Below, piece by piece: positions 1-8,241 of a stretch of 22,561 bases of DNA; position 1 is the stretch's first letter; every line of letters begins with the position of its first letter. Source of the stretch: JACCQS01 sp050999295 (lineage in GTDB: Bacteria > Actinomycetota > Actinomycetes > Mycobacteriales > Geodermatophilaceae); NCBI GenBank assembly GCA_050999295.1, contig JBPCPI010000225.1, forward strand, positions 1 through 22,561, written 5' to 3'. A program made the translations under genes and the position numbers. The notes below the pieces were generated by a model. The model saw nothing but the letters and a program-made list of their open reading frames with translations. It searched no databases and was not told the origin of the DNA.

Positions 1-12
1 ACAGTTGGTGGT

Positions 13-46
13 GCGTCGGGCAGCCCCCCCCTTGGCTGCCCGACGC
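13..46. terminator. Strong hairpin downstream of the acyl-CoA synthetase
   Basis: A perfect 13-bp inverted repeat (13-25 with 34-46) encloses an 8-base loop rich in C. It lies 51 bases past the stop codon of the minus-strand acyl-CoA synthetase, so it most likely ends that transcript. There is no T-tract on either side, which is common for actinobacterial terminators. It could also serve a convergent gene beyond the left edge. Confidence 0.6.
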
Positions 47-97
47 TTCATGCCGTTCCCCCAGCGCCGCTCAGCCCGGCGCCCATCCAGCACGCCG

Positions 98-1636
98 CTA
101 GTTGACCTGACGCTGCGCGCCCTCCCAGAATTCCTGGCGCAGCTTGAACTTCTGCACCTTCCCGGTCGAGGTCCTGGGGATCTCGGCGCGGAACTCCACC
201 GCTTTCGGGGTCTTGTAGCCGGCCAGTTTGGATCTGACGTGGGTGATGATCTCGTCCTCCGTAGCCGTCTCCCCCGCCGCCAGCACGATCAGGGCGGTTA
301 CCCTTTCGCCCCATTTCTCGTCGGGAACCCCGATGACGGCGACTTCGGCCACTGCCGGATGGCTGAACACAGCGTCCTCGACCTCGATGGATGAGACGTT
401 CTCACCGCCGGTGATGATCACGTCCTTCTTCCGGTCGGAGATCGTGAGATATCCGCCCTCGTCGATGCTTCCGCCGTCGCCGGTGTGGAACCAACCATCC
501 TGGATCGCCTCGTCAGTGGCGTCCGGGTTCTCCCAGTAGCCGCCCATCACGACGTTGCCGCGGACCAGGATCTCGCCGGACTCCGAGGTCTTCGTGCGCG
601 TTCCGAGGCCAGGCACGCCGGCTCGAGACAGCATCGTGGCCCGCTCCTCGGCAGACCGGCCGTCGTACTCCGCGCGGGGCCGGTTGACGGTCACCAGCGG
701 GGTGGTCTCGGTCAGCCCGTAGATCTGATTGAACTCCCAGCCCAGCTCCTTCTCGACCCGGGCGATCAGCCGTGAGGGCGGCGGCGCTCCGGCCACGACG
801 ATGCGGGTGGTTCCGCGGCCCGGGATGTCCCCCTGCAGCTGGGCGGCGGCGTCAAGGGTCATGTTCCACACCGCCGGCGCGCCAGCGGCGAAGGTGACCC
901 CGTGCTGGTCGACGCGGCGGAGAATCTCGGCCCCGTCGATCTTGCGGATGATGACGTTGGTCGCGCCGACACCGGCCGCCGAGTACAGCAGCCCCCAGCC
1001 GTTGCAATGAAACTGCGGGAGCGTGTGCAGGTAGACGTCACGGTCGGACATCTGCATGTGCATTCCGAAGGTGACCGAGTTGATCCAGATGTTGCGGTGG
1101 GTCAACTGGACGCCCTTGGGTCGCGCCGTCGTTCCGCTGGTGTAGTTCAAGGTCGCGGTTGCGTCCTCGTCGGGGTCAGGCCACCGGCGTGGTTCGGTCT
1201 CGTAGCGGAGCAGGGCGTCGTCGCTCTCGGCACCGAGCAGGAACCGGTGCTCCGCGGAGATCGCGGCCAGGGCCTTGTCCAGTTCCGGGTCAATCAGGAG
1301 CACCCGGGCGCCGCTGTGCTCGACGATGTAGGCGACCTCGTCGGCTTGCAACCGGAAGTTGATCGGCACCAGGATGCGCCCCGACGCGGGTACGGCGTAG
1401 AGGAGTTCGAGCAGCCGCGCCGAGTTGTGGCTGACGATCGCCACCCGCTCGCCTGGCCGGATTCCCAGCTCGTCGAGGCCAGCCTGGATGGCCCGACCCC
1501 GTCTGGCCAGTTCTCGATAGGTGACCGAGCCCAGCGATCTGGCTGGCTGGTCGGGCTCGTCGACGACGCCGATCCGGTCGCCGTAGACCAGTTCGGCCCG
1601 GTCAAGGAAGTCATTCACCAGGAGCGAAACGCGCAT
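98..1636 (-). CDS. Acyl-CoA synthetase (AMP-forming, fatty-acid/carboxylate-CoA ligase family)
   Basis: A 512-residue adenylate-forming ligase. It activates a carboxylic acid with ATP to an acyl-AMP and then transfers the acyl group to CoA. Visible motifs: the ATP-binding loop YTSGTTARPKG (about 165-175), a substrate-pocket segment FHCNGWG (209-215), YGLTE (306-310), TGD (385-387), the hinge segment DRKKDVIITGGENV (401-414) and the catalytic lysine K493 in TGKVQK. The FHCNGW element is typical of the medium-chain or aromatic acyl ligases rather than acetyl-CoA synthetase; the substrate cannot be told. The ATG at 1636 is chosen because GAGGGG stands just before it and family homology begins there; the frame is open further upstream but inside the preceding gene. 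It starts 10 bases after the stop of the diguanylate cyclase gene, so the two are probably co-transcribed. Confidence 0.9.
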   Translation of the reverse strand: MRVSLLVNDFLDRAELVYGDRIGVVDEPDQPARSLGSVTYRELARRGRAIQAGLDELGIRPGERVAIVSHNSARLLELLYAVPASGRILVPINFRLQADEVAYIVEHSGARVLLIDPELDKALAAISAEHRFLLGAESDDALLRYETEPRRWPDPDEDATATLNYTSGTTARPKGVQLTHRNIWINSVTFGMHMQMSDRDVYLHTLPQFHCNGWGLLYSAAGVGATNVIIRKIDGAEILRRVDQHGVTFAAGAPAVWNMTLDAAAQLQGDIPGRGTTRIVVAGAPPPSRLIARVEKELGWEFNQIYGLTETTPLVTVNRPRAEYDGRSAEERATMLSRAGVPGLGTRTKTSESGEILVRGNVVMGGYWENPDATDEAIQDGWFHTGDGGSIDEGGYLTISDRKKDVIITGGENVSSIEVEDAVFSHPAVAEVAVIGVPDEKWGERVTALIVLAAGETATEDEIITHVRSKLAGYKTPKAVEFRAEIPRTSTGKVQKFKLRQEFWEGAQRQVN

Positions 1637-1646
1637 ACCCCTCACG

Positions 1647-2939
1647 CTAGTCGGCTGCGGCCACTTCATCGAAGATGTTGACCCGGTCAGCTGAGGCCGC
1701 GTTCGAGGTTGGCAAGGCCGCGTGGGACGGCCCGCTTCGCTTGATCGCATACATCGCCAGGTCGGCGTGCTGCAGCAACGTCTCGAAGTCGGCCCCGTGT
1801 TCAGGGGCCAGCGCGATCCCGAGCGCACCGTCGACGTTCAACAGGTTGCCCTCGATCTCTATGGGCTGCCTGATCGCGCCGATGATGCGACCGGCCACCG
1901 CAAGTGCGGCCGACTTATCGGCCAGATCGGGCAGCAGTACGGCGAACTCATCACCGCCGAGCCGAGCGACCAGATCGGTGGGTCGAACGGCGCCGCTGAG
2001 CCGATCACCGATCACCTGGAGCAGCCGGTCTCCCGCCCGGTGGCCCAGCGTGTCGTTGATCTCTTTGAATCGATCCAGATCGATGACGAACAGTCCCACG
2101 GTTTCCCTGGTGCCAGCGGCACCGGCGAGGACCTCCTCGGCCCGCCCGCGCAGATGGGTGCGGTTGGGCAGACCGGTGAGCGCGTCGTGACCGGCCTGAT
2201 GCGCAAGCGCCAACGAGGCGACGTTGTTCTTGTACAGCGCAAACAGCGGGACCAGCAACAGGGGCACCAGCCAAGGGGAACGTTCGGCCGCGAGGACCAC
2301 GAGCGGAGCCATCGCGATGGATGCTCCGTCATTGAGCGGTGACAACGGACCGATGTCCACGATCACCTCGTGCCACCACGAGGTCCCCAGGTGCAGCGCA
2401 ATCGACGTACCCACCAGAATCGTGTTGGTCAACAGAGACACAATTCCGGCGACGACAAGTGCCGGGAGGGTCAGTGCGTCGATCGGTGCAGGCGAGTCAA
2501 TCGATCCGGCGATCCCGAATGCCCGGAGGCACAGGTAGCCGGCACCGATGCTGAGCGCGTACTGAGTGACATCGAAGAACCATCGCCACCACACCTTGTG
2601 GGTGCGCCAGCCGTCCCAGATCGTCGTCATGGTGTGGACGAGAATCGCCAGTGCGACACCAGCCAGTCCCCAGTGCAGCAGCAACGCGAAGATGAACATC
2701 ATCGGGTATGACGACCCGGACTGGGAGCTCACCCGGCTGATGGCCAATGGACCCAACTCGACCAGGACCAGCAGGCCGACCACCACGAGCAACGACGCAG
2801 CCTCGACCCGAGGGATCCCGAGTTCCCGAACGGAAACGAGGATGACGCCTGTACCGGCGACGAAGACCAGGCAGATGTACAGCCAGAACGGCCACTGAGA
2901 CAGCGGAGGTATCGCATTGCGTTTGTCAGGGCTCGACAC
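1647..2939 (-). CDS. Membrane-anchored diguanylate cyclase (GGDEF domain)
   Basis: A 430-residue protein whose first ~235 residues are mostly hydrophobic (roughly seven or eight membrane segments), followed by a cytoplasmic GGDEF domain starting at DALTGLPNR (252-260). The active-site loop is the intact GGDEF (328-332), and RPTD (319-322) lies five residues ahead of it, exactly the RxxD product-inhibition site. It should therefore make cyclic di-GMP from two GTP and be feedback-inhibited. The C-terminal end of the domain (HADLAMYAIKRSG) resembles actinobacterial GGDEF-EAL proteins, but the chain stops about 20 residues later, with no EAL phosphodiesterase domain. The GTG at 2939 is chosen because AGAGGGGGA precedes it closely; the upstream extension to 3107 would run into the PAP2 gene and has low-complexity sequence. 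What the membrane part senses is unknown. Confidence 0.88.
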   Translation of the reverse strand: MSSPDKRNAIPPLSQWPFWLYICLVFVAGTGVILVSVRELGIPRVEAASLLVVVGLLVLVELGPLAISRVSSQSGSSYPMMFIFALLLHWGLAGVALAILVHTMTTIWDGWRTHKVWWRWFFDVTQYALSIGAGYLCLRAFGIAGSIDSPAPIDALTLPALVVAGIVSLLTNTILVGTSIALHLGTSWWHEVIVDIGPLSPLNDGASIAMAPLVVLAAERSPWLVPLLLVPLFALYKNNVASLALAHQAGHDALTGLPNRTHLRGRAEEVLAGAAGTRETVGLFVIDLDRFKEINDTLGHRAGDRLLQVIGDRLSGAVRPTDLVARLGGDEFAVLLPDLADKSAALAVAGRIIGAIRQPIEIEGNLLNVDGALGIALAPEHGADFETLLQHADLAMYAIKRSGPSHAALPTSNAASADRVNIFDEVAAAD

Positions 2940-2943
2940 AGGA

Positions 2944-2952
2944 TCCCCCTCT
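2944..2952 (-). promoter_or_regulatory. Ribosome binding site deciding the GTG start of the diguanylate cyclase
   Basis: The minus strand reads AGAGGGGGA followed by TCCT and the GTG at 2939. This purine run fixes the start at 2939 rather than at 3107. Confidence 0.65.
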
Positions 2953-3048
2953 GCCCGACAGCCCCCAGCACAGGCACAGCCGAGACAAGCCCGTCGGCCC
3001 AGTCGAGCAACGTCAGGGTACCCGGCACTTACGGGTGGCTCCCCACCG

Positions 3049-4062
3049 CTAGTCCGCTGCCAGTGCCCCGACGAGAGGTCTTGCTTGTGATCGTTGCGGC
3101 GCCGCATCGACGGCCCGGCGTCGTCGCTGCCATGCCGCGCTGACCAGGGCGAGGCAGATCACCACGATCCCAGCACACACCCAGCCGAGCAGGATGTCGA
3201 TGACGTAGTGCTCCCCGGAATACACCAGGATCAGCCCCATCAGCATCGGGTAGAGCCCGAGCAGCACCCGGGCCGCCCAGCCGAGGACCGGCCAGAAGAA
3301 CAGCAGCACGAGTACGGCGTACGCGGTGTGCAACGACGGTAGGGCCGCCACGAGGTTCACCTTCGCCTGGCCCTGATCCAGCAGTGCGCCAGCGCTGTGC
3401 AGCCCCAGCACGTCCCAACCCAGGCCCGACAGCCGCTCCACATCCGGAATGACCCCCCGTGCCGCGGCGTACCAGGGCGGAGCCGCCGGAACCAAGATGT
3501 AGGTCACCACGCCGACCAGGGCGACGCCGACGACATGGGCGGTGAAGCTGATCCAGCGCCGGCGGTTGCGCAGCCACAGGACCGCGGCGATGACCGGGGT
3601 GACGAAAAAGTGTGACACGTAGACTGCGGTGACCAGGACGTGCCACCAGGCTCCGTTCCCGCCGGTGTTCCAGCCCGTCGACGGATAGAGATGCTCCTGC
3701 AGCCACACCGTCGGGAACGTCCCGCCGAACAGCGTGGACTCCAGGGCCGCCAGGTCATTGACGTGTACGGGCATCCCGAGAGAGTCAGCCAGGCCACGCG
3801 TCAGGTCGTAGAGGACCAGAATGCCGAGGAAGGGCAGCCAGTCCAGAACCAGCCTGGCCATCGCCCGCCAGCCGCGGCCGAGGCAACCGATGGAGAGCCC
3901 GGTTAGTACCCAGGCGTAGAGCCCCAGGCGTTCGGTCGGCACTCCATCGGTCAGGACGAACACCATGAGGACGACGCCGTACGCCGCGGCCAGACCCCAA
4001 CGGATCCCTGACCAGCTCAGCGGTTGAGCGACCAGAATCTCGCTGGAGGCCTCCGCTGACAT
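3049..4062 (-). CDS. PAP2-superfamily membrane phosphatase/phosphotransferase
   Basis: A 337-residue multi-pass membrane protein. It carries two of the three PAP2 signature blocks: PSLH (242-245, histidine 245) and SGEHYVID (282-289, with H285 and D289 as the expected catalytic pair). The classical first block (KxxxxxxRP) is not evident; an AAPPWY segment near 193-198 suggests the branch related to inositol-phosphoceramide/phosphoinositol transferases rather than plain phosphatidate phosphatases. The substrate is probably a lipid phosphate or phospholipid head group at the membrane; this is inference. The ATG at 4062 gives a normal N-terminus, but neither it nor the ATG at 4128 has a clear ribosome binding site, so the start is uncertain. 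It is transcribed divergently from acnA, with the diguanylate cyclase gene 109 bases downstream. Confidence 0.82.
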   Translation of the reverse strand: MSAEASSEILVAQPLSWSGIRWGLAAAYGVVLMVFVLTDGVPTERLGLYAWVLTGLSIGCLGRGWRAMARLVLDWLPFLGILVLYDLTRGLADSLGMPVHVNDLAALESTLFGGTFPTVWLQEHLYPSTGWNTGGNGAWWHVLVTAVYVSHFFVTPVIAAVLWLRNRRRWISFTAHVVGVALVGVVTYILVPAAPPWYAAARGVIPDVERLSGLGWDVLGLHSAGALLDQGQAKVNLVAALPSLHTAYAVLVLLFFWPVLGWAARVLLGLYPMLMGLILVYSGEHYVIDILLGWVCAGIVVICLALVSAAWQRRRRAVDAAPQRSQARPLVGALAAD

Positions 4063-4234
4063 GGGCGCACCATAAGCGACGGCGACTCTTCGGATACCAG
4101 TCAACTCCCGTTCACGCGTCGTTCGCATCGCGGTGGGGGGTCGCGCCAGGCGGGCTGCGCCTGCTCGGGGACCTCACACCGCCGGCAGCCGGCCGATACG
4201 GGACACTGGAGACCCAGAACGCAGAGCTGAACCA

Positions 4235-4241
4235 GGGAGGT
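4235..4241 (+). promoter_or_regulatory. Ribosome binding site of acnA
   Basis: GGGAGGT lies 8 bases before the GTG at 4250. It settles that aconitase starts there and not at the upstream in-frame codon at 4133, whose extra 39 residues look like untranslated leader. Confidence 0.8.
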
Positions 4242-4249
4242 CACAACCG

Positions 4250-7075
4250 GTGGATTCGAGCAAGAACAGCGTCGGCGCCTCGGGCACGTTGACGGTGGGC
4301 GACGAGTCCTACGAGTTCTATCGGCTGGCCGTGATCGAGGGCGCCGACAAGCTCCCGTACAGCCTGAAGGTGCTGCTCGAAAACCTGCTCCGCACCGAGG
4401 ACGGCGCGAACATCACCGCGGACCACATCCGCGCGCTGGCCGCCTGGGACCCGAACGCCGAGCCGGATCAGGAGATCCAGTTCACTCCGGCTCGGGTGAT
4501 CATGCAGGACTTCACCGGCGTTCCGTGCGTCGTCGACCTGGCGACCATGCGAGAGGCCATGGTCACCCTCGGTGGTGATCCGTCCAGGATCAACCCGCTG
4601 GCCCCGGCCGAACTGGTGATCGACCACTCGGTCATCGCCGATGTGTTCGCCCGTTCCGACGCCTTCGAGCGCAACGTGAATCTGGAGTACGAGCGAAACG
4701 CGGAGCGTTACCAGTTCCTGCGCTGGGGACAGACCGCGTTCCAACAGTTCAGGGTCGTGCCGCCGGGCACCGGAATCGTCCATCAGGTCAACATCGAGCA
4801 CCTGGCCAGGGTCGTGTTCATCGCTGGCGATGGCGCCGGACGGCTGGTCTATCCCGACACCTGCGTCGGCACCGACTCACATACGACGATGGTCAACGGC
4901 CTGGGTGTGCTGGGCTGGGGTGTCGGCGGAATCGAGGCCGAGGCAGCGATGCTCGGTCAACCCATCTCGATGCTGATTCCCCGAGTCGTGGGATTCAAGC
5001 TCACCGGGGCACTTCCCGACGGCGCCACCGCTACTGACCTGGTGCTCACGATCACCGAGATGCTCCGCGCGCACGGCGTCGTGGGGAAATTCGTCGAGTT
5101 CTACGGGGAGGGCGTTGCCGCCGTGCCGTTGGCCAACCGCGCCACGATCGGCAACATGAGCCCGGAGTTCGGCTCGACGGCCGCGATGTTCCCGATCGAT
5201 GCAGAGACGTTGCGTTACCTGGAGCTCACCGGTCGTACGTCCGAGCAGCGCGCGCTGGTCGAGGCGTACTGCAAGGAGCAGGGGCTGTGGCATGACCCGA
5301 CCCGAGAGGCCGCCTACTCCGAGTACCTCGAACTGGATCTTGCTTCGGTCGTTGCCTCCATTGCCGGCCCCAAGCGTCCGCAGGATCGGGTGGCGCTCTC
5401 CGACGCCAAGGCCTCCTTCCGCGAGGCGCTACCGGACTACGCGCACGGCACCGTGCGCACCCGGCCGAGCATTCATTCCACTGTGGACATGGCCGTCGAG
5501 GACACCTTCCCGGCCAGCGACCCACCAGCCCTCGGCGAACGGGACGGGAACGGACCACCCCACGGGGCGCCGCAGGGGCCCCCGACCGCGACCTCCGATG
5601 CAGTAGGTGACCGTGTCCGGCAGCCGACGCCGGTCACCATGGAGGACGGCACGCAGACCTCCGTCGATCACGGCCATGTGGTCATCGCCTCGATCACCTC
5701 GTGCACCAACACGTCCAACCCTTCGGTCATGCTCGGTGCGGCTCTGCTGGCAAAGAAGGCGGTGGAGCGGGGATTGACGGCCAAGCCGTGGGTCAAGACC
5801 TCCCTCGCGCCGGGGTCCAAGGTGGTCATGGACTACTACGCCAGGGCGGAGCTGATCCCGTACCTGGAGAAACTCGGCTTCCATCTGGTGGGGTACGGGT
5901 GTACGACCTGCATCGGCAACTCCGGTCCGCTGCCCGAACCGGTCTCCGCCGCCGTCAACGAGGCTGACCTGGCTGTCGTCGCGGTGTTGTCGGGCAACCG
6001 GAACTTCGAGGGCCGGATCAATCCGGATGTGAAGATGAATTACCTCGCCTCGCCGCCGCTGGTGATCGCCTACGCCTTGGCCGGGACGATGGATCTGGAC
6101 CTGACCACGGAGGCTCTGGGGCAGGACCCGGACGGCAACGACGTCTTCCTGGCTGACATCTGGCCCTCTCCGCAGGAGATCCAGGCGACCATCGAGGCCT
6201 CGGTCAGCGCAGAGATGTACACCCGGGACTACGCCGACGTCTTCGCTGGCGACGATCGCTGGAAGTCGCTGTCCACACCCGAGGGCGATGTCTTCGAGTG
6301 GGACGACACCTCCACCTACGTACGGCGTCCGCCGTACTTCGAGGGCATGTCCCGCCAGCCCTCCGCGGTCACTGACATCAGCGGTGCGCGGGTTCTTGCG
6401 GTTCTCGGCGACTCGGTGACTACCGACCACATCTCCCCCGCCGGTGCGATCAAGGCCGACTCCCCCGCCGGTGCCTATCTCACCGAACACGGAATCGCCA
6501 AGCGGGACTTCAACTCCTACGGCTCACGACGCGGCAACCACGAAGTGATGATTCGTGGGACCTTCGCTAATATCAGGCTGCGCAACCAGCTGGTACCGGG
6601 TGTCGAAGGCGGGTTCACGGTGAACCATCTGACCGGCGAGCAGGAGACCATCTATGCCGCGTCGTGCGCCTATCGTGAGGCGGGTATCCCGCTGGTCGTC
6701 CTGGCCGGCAAGGAGTACGGGTCGGGGTCGTCCCGAGACTGGGCCGCCAAGGGAACCGCGCTGCTCGGCGTGCGCGCGGTGATCGCCGAGTCCTACGAGC
6801 GCATCCACCGGTCGAACCTGATCGGGATGGGCGTGCTCTCGTTGCAGTACGCCGACGGCGATACCGCAGAATCGTTGGGGCTCAAGGGCGATGCGGAGAT
6901 CTCGGTTCTCGGCATCACCGCCATGAACGAGGGTCCGGTGCCACGCGAGGTGACGGTGCGGGCCGGCGACAAGGAGTTCCGGGCACGAGTACGAATCGAC
7001 ACGCCCGGTGAGGCCGAGTACTACCGGCACGGCGGGATCATGCAGTACGTGCTGCGCTCGCTCCTGCGCACCTGA
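4250..7075 (+). CDS. acnA: Aconitate hydratase A (aconitase)
   Basis: A 941-residue [4Fe-4S] aconitase that interconverts citrate and isocitrate in the TCA cycle; in actinobacteria the same family may also act in RNA binding when the cluster is lost. Seen: [12 protein letters not shown] with the conserved DSHT, the cluster cysteines C485 (SCTNTSNP), C551 and C554 ([11 protein letters not shown]), and the C-terminal swivel domain with [12 protein letters not shown] and the active-site loop [13 protein letters not shown]. The spacing of the three cysteines (66 and 3 residues) equals that remembered for E. coli AcnA (435, 501, 504), but all sit 50 positions later. Much of the shift is explained by an insertion around residues 415-465 that is polar, rich in proline and glycine, and contains [10 protein letters not shown] (418-427). 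All catalytic parts are intact. It is divergent from the PAP2 gene and followed by a nested repeat and the oxidase gene. Confidence 0.97.
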   Translation: MDSSKNSVGASGTLTVGDESYEFYRLAVIEGADKLPYSLKVLLENLLRTEDGANITADHIRALAAWDPNAEPDQEIQFTPARVIMQDFTGVPCVVDLATMREAMVTLGGDPSRINPLAPAELVIDHSVIADVFARSDAFERNVNLEYERNAERYQFLRWGQTAFQQFRVVPPGTGIVHQVNIEHLARVVFIAGDGAGRLVYPDTCVGTDSHTTMVNGLGVLGWGVGGIEAEAAMLGQPISMLIPRVVGFKLTGALPDGATATDLVLTITEMLRAHGVVGKFVEFYGEGVAAVPLANRATIGNMSPEFGSTAAMFPIDAETLRYLELTGRTSEQRALVEAYCKEQGLWHDPTREAAYSEYLELDLASVVASIAGPKRPQDRVALSDAKASFREALPDYAHGTVRTRPSIHSTVDMAVEDTFPASDPPALGERDGNGPPHGAPQGPPTATSDAVGDRVRQPTPVTMEDGTQTSVDHGHVVIASITSCTNTSNPSVMLGAALLAKKAVERGLTAKPWVKTSLAPGSKVVMDYYARAELIPYLEKLGFHLVGYGCTTCIGNSGPLPEPVSAAVNEADLAVVAVLSGNRNFEGRINPDVKMNYLASPPLVIAYALAGTMDLDLTTEALGQDPDGNDVFLADIWPSPQEIQATIEASVSAEMYTRDYADVFAGDDRWKSLSTPEGDVFEWDDTSTYVRRPPYFEGMSRQPSAVTDISGARVLAVLGDSVTTDHISPAGAIKADSPAGAYLTEHGIAKRDFNSYGSRRGNHEVMIRGTFANIRLRNQLVPGVEGGFTVNHLTGEQETIYAASCAYREAGIPLVVLAGKEYGSGSSRDWAAKGTALLGVRAVIAESYERIHRSNLIGMGVLSLQYADGDTAESLGLKGDAEISVLGITAMNEGPVPREVTVRAGDKEFRARVRIDTPGEAEYYRHGGIMQYVLRSLLRT

Positions 7076-7101
7076 CCCACCCGACTCAGGGGCACCCTGT
7101 G

Positions 7102-7116
7102 ACGATAGGAACGTAG
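7102..7116 (+). repeat. 15-bp direct repeat, copy 1
   Basis: ACGATAGGAACGTAG, two bases inside the left arm of the 18-bp inverted repeat. It matches copy 2 at 14 of 15 positions and lies in the same orientation, 85 bases away, close to eight helical turns. This spacing would suit a regulator binding two sites, but no such protein is identified. Confidence 0.7.
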
Positions 7117-7186
7117 TGATCCTCCCCTGATGGTCTCCGCCGGCCGCCAGTCGATCCGTAATCCTGGGCATGAGGGGAAGGTTCTA

Positions 7187-7201
7187 ACGATAGGTACGTA
7201 G
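7187..7201 (+). repeat. 15-bp direct repeat, copy 2
   Basis: ACGATAGGTACGTAG, directly abutting the right arm of the inverted repeat. It differs from copy 1 only at the ninth base (T for A). Confidence 0.7.
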
Positions 7202-7225
7202 CAGGGTGCCCCTGAGTCGATTGGT

Positions 7226-7237
7226 GGGAGGTGGAGG
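7226..7237 (+). promoter_or_regulatory. Ribosome binding site of the oxidase gene, overlapped by the repeat
   Basis: GGGAGGTGGAGG ends one base before the GTG at 7239. Its first three bases also form part of the outer stem of the nested inverted repeat, so folding of a read-through acnA transcript would hide part of it. Confidence 0.65.
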
Positions 7238-7238
7238 C

Positions 7239-8204
7239 GTGCGGGTGTGTGTGGTCGGGGCGGGGGTGATCGGCCTGACCTGTGCGGTGCGGTTGGCCGA
7301 GTCGGGCCATTCGGTGCACATCGTCACTGCGCAGCCGGCCGCAGAGTCGGTCTCGGCCGTCGCTGCGGCGATGTGGTTTCCGTACCGGGCCTTCCCGTTG
7401 GATCGGGTGCTGGCCTGGTCGATGACGTCACTGGCGGTCTTCGAGGCACTCGCCGCCGACCCCACCACCGGCGTGGCCCTCCGGTACGGCACGCAACTCC
7501 ATCGCATCGCCGAGCCGGATCTGTGGTGGGCAGAGCAACTGACCGGCCCGGTCCAGGTCAACGGCGATGACCTGCCGCCAGGGATCACCGCCAGTTCAGC
7601 CATCGTCGGGGGGCTACGTACCCGACTGCCGGTCATCGTCATGAGCCGCTACTTGAGCTGGCTGGAACGTCGCTGCGCGGACATCGGGGTCACCACCGAA
7701 TCAGCCAAGCTGGAATCGGTGGGCGCCGCGGATCCCTCGGCCGACGCGGTGGTCATGGCGGTCGGGATGGGGGCGCTCGAACTCGTCGGCGACGGGGAGG
7801 TGACGCCCATCAGGGGGCAGGTGGTGCGCCTGGCCAATCCCGGGCTCACCGACTGGCTGCTCGATGAGGACGACCCCGCCCAGTTCTGCTACGTCATTCC
7901 CCGCTTCGACGACGTGGTGTGCGGCGGCACCGCAGACGTCGGGCAGAGCTCGCTCGAACCCGACCTGGCGACCGAGGCTGTGCTGCTGGCCAGAGCGCGC
8001 GCGCTCGTACCTGATCTCGTCGATGCGCCGATCGTGTCCCGGGCGGTGGGGCTTCGCCCCGGGCGGACGGCGGTCCGGCTGGAGCGCTGCGACGAACTGG
8101 ATCCAGCCGGCCGGCCGGTGGTGGCCTGCTACGGCCACGGCGGCGCCGGGGTGACGATGTCCTGGGGCTGCGCCGACGAGGTCGCTGGGCTTCTAGCCAG
8201 CTGA
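7239..8204 (+). CDS. FAD-dependent oxidoreductase, D-amino-acid oxidase family
   Basis: A 321-residue flavoprotein. The N-terminal GAGVIG dinucleotide-binding loop (residues 7-12) within VVGAGVIGLTCAVRL marks FAD binding. The middle and C-terminal blocks CYVIPR, VVCGGT, VGLRPGRTAVRLE and CYGHGGAGVTMSWGCA fit D-amino-acid/D-aspartate oxidases: the arginine in the LRPGR block normally holds the substrate carboxylate and the GHGG loop closes the active site. It would oxidise a D-amino acid to the imino acid, reducing O2 to H2O2. No signal peptide is visible, so it is cytoplasmic. Substrate preference cannot be read. The GTG at 7239 is preferred over the upstream codon at 7206 because of the strong ribosome binding site. 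It may be read through from acnA under control of the intervening repeat. Confidence 0.88.
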   Translation: MRVCVVGAGVIGLTCAVRLAESGHSVHIVTAQPAAESVSAVAAAMWFPYRAFPLDRVLAWSMTSLAVFEALAADPTTGVALRYGTQLHRIAEPDLWWAEQLTGPVQVNGDDLPPGITASSAIVGGLRTRLPVIVMSRYLSWLERRCADIGVTTESAKLESVGAADPSADAVVMAVGMGALELVGDGEVTPIRGQVVRLANPGLTDWLLDEDDPAQFCYVIPRFDDVVCGGTADVGQSSLEPDLATEAVLLARARALVPDLVDAPIVSRAVGLRPGRTAVRLERCDELDPAGRPVVACYGHGGAGVTMSWGCADEVAGLLAS

Positions 8205-8241
8205 CTTTCCTGGCCCTCCGAATCCTGGGCCGATGGGTCAG
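8201..8241. terminator. Imperfect hairpin between convergent oxidase and TetR genes
   Basis: CTGAC (8201-8205) pairs with GTCAG (8237-8241) and GGCCC (8212-8216) with GGGCC (8227-8231), separated by an internal loop of 6 and 5 bases. The TGA stops of both convergent genes lie in the outer stem. The position suggests a shared bidirectional terminator; the stem is short and there is no T-run, so this is tentative. Confidence 0.4.

Larger units (their letters stand above)
7076..7228. repeat. Nested inverted repeat between acnA and the oxidase gene, reaching its ribosome binding site
   Basis: A perfect 18-bp inverted repeat pairs 7082-7099 with 7202-7219. After a 3-base bulge (7220-7222) it continues outward for six more pairs, CCCACC at 7076-7081 with GGTGGG at 7223-7228. 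The left end abuts the acnA stop codon and the right end overlaps the ribosome binding site of the next gene. Inside, TCCCCTGATG (7123-7132) pairs with CATGAGGGGA (7169-7178) with one mismatch. Each 18-bp arm can also fold on itself as a 5-bp hairpin (CAGGG/CCCTG, 3-base loop), so two exclusive folds exist. It may be a terminator, a translation-blocking leader, or a relic of a small mobile repeat; sequence alone does not decide. Confidence 0.8.

Noticed and set aside
902..1681. Plus-strand open frame of 259 codons opposite the acyl-CoA synthetase
   Set aside because: Antisense shadow; no motifs and no start signals.
5429..6490. Long open frame on the minus strand inside aconitase (353 codons)
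   Set aside because: It is a shadow of G/C-ending codons in acnA; no ribosome binding site or recognisable protein, and it lies fully inside a strong gene.
7614..7622. CTACGTACC inside the oxidase gene as a third copy of the 15-bp repeat
   Set aside because: Only nine bases match, in inverted orientation and within coding sequence; compatible with chance.
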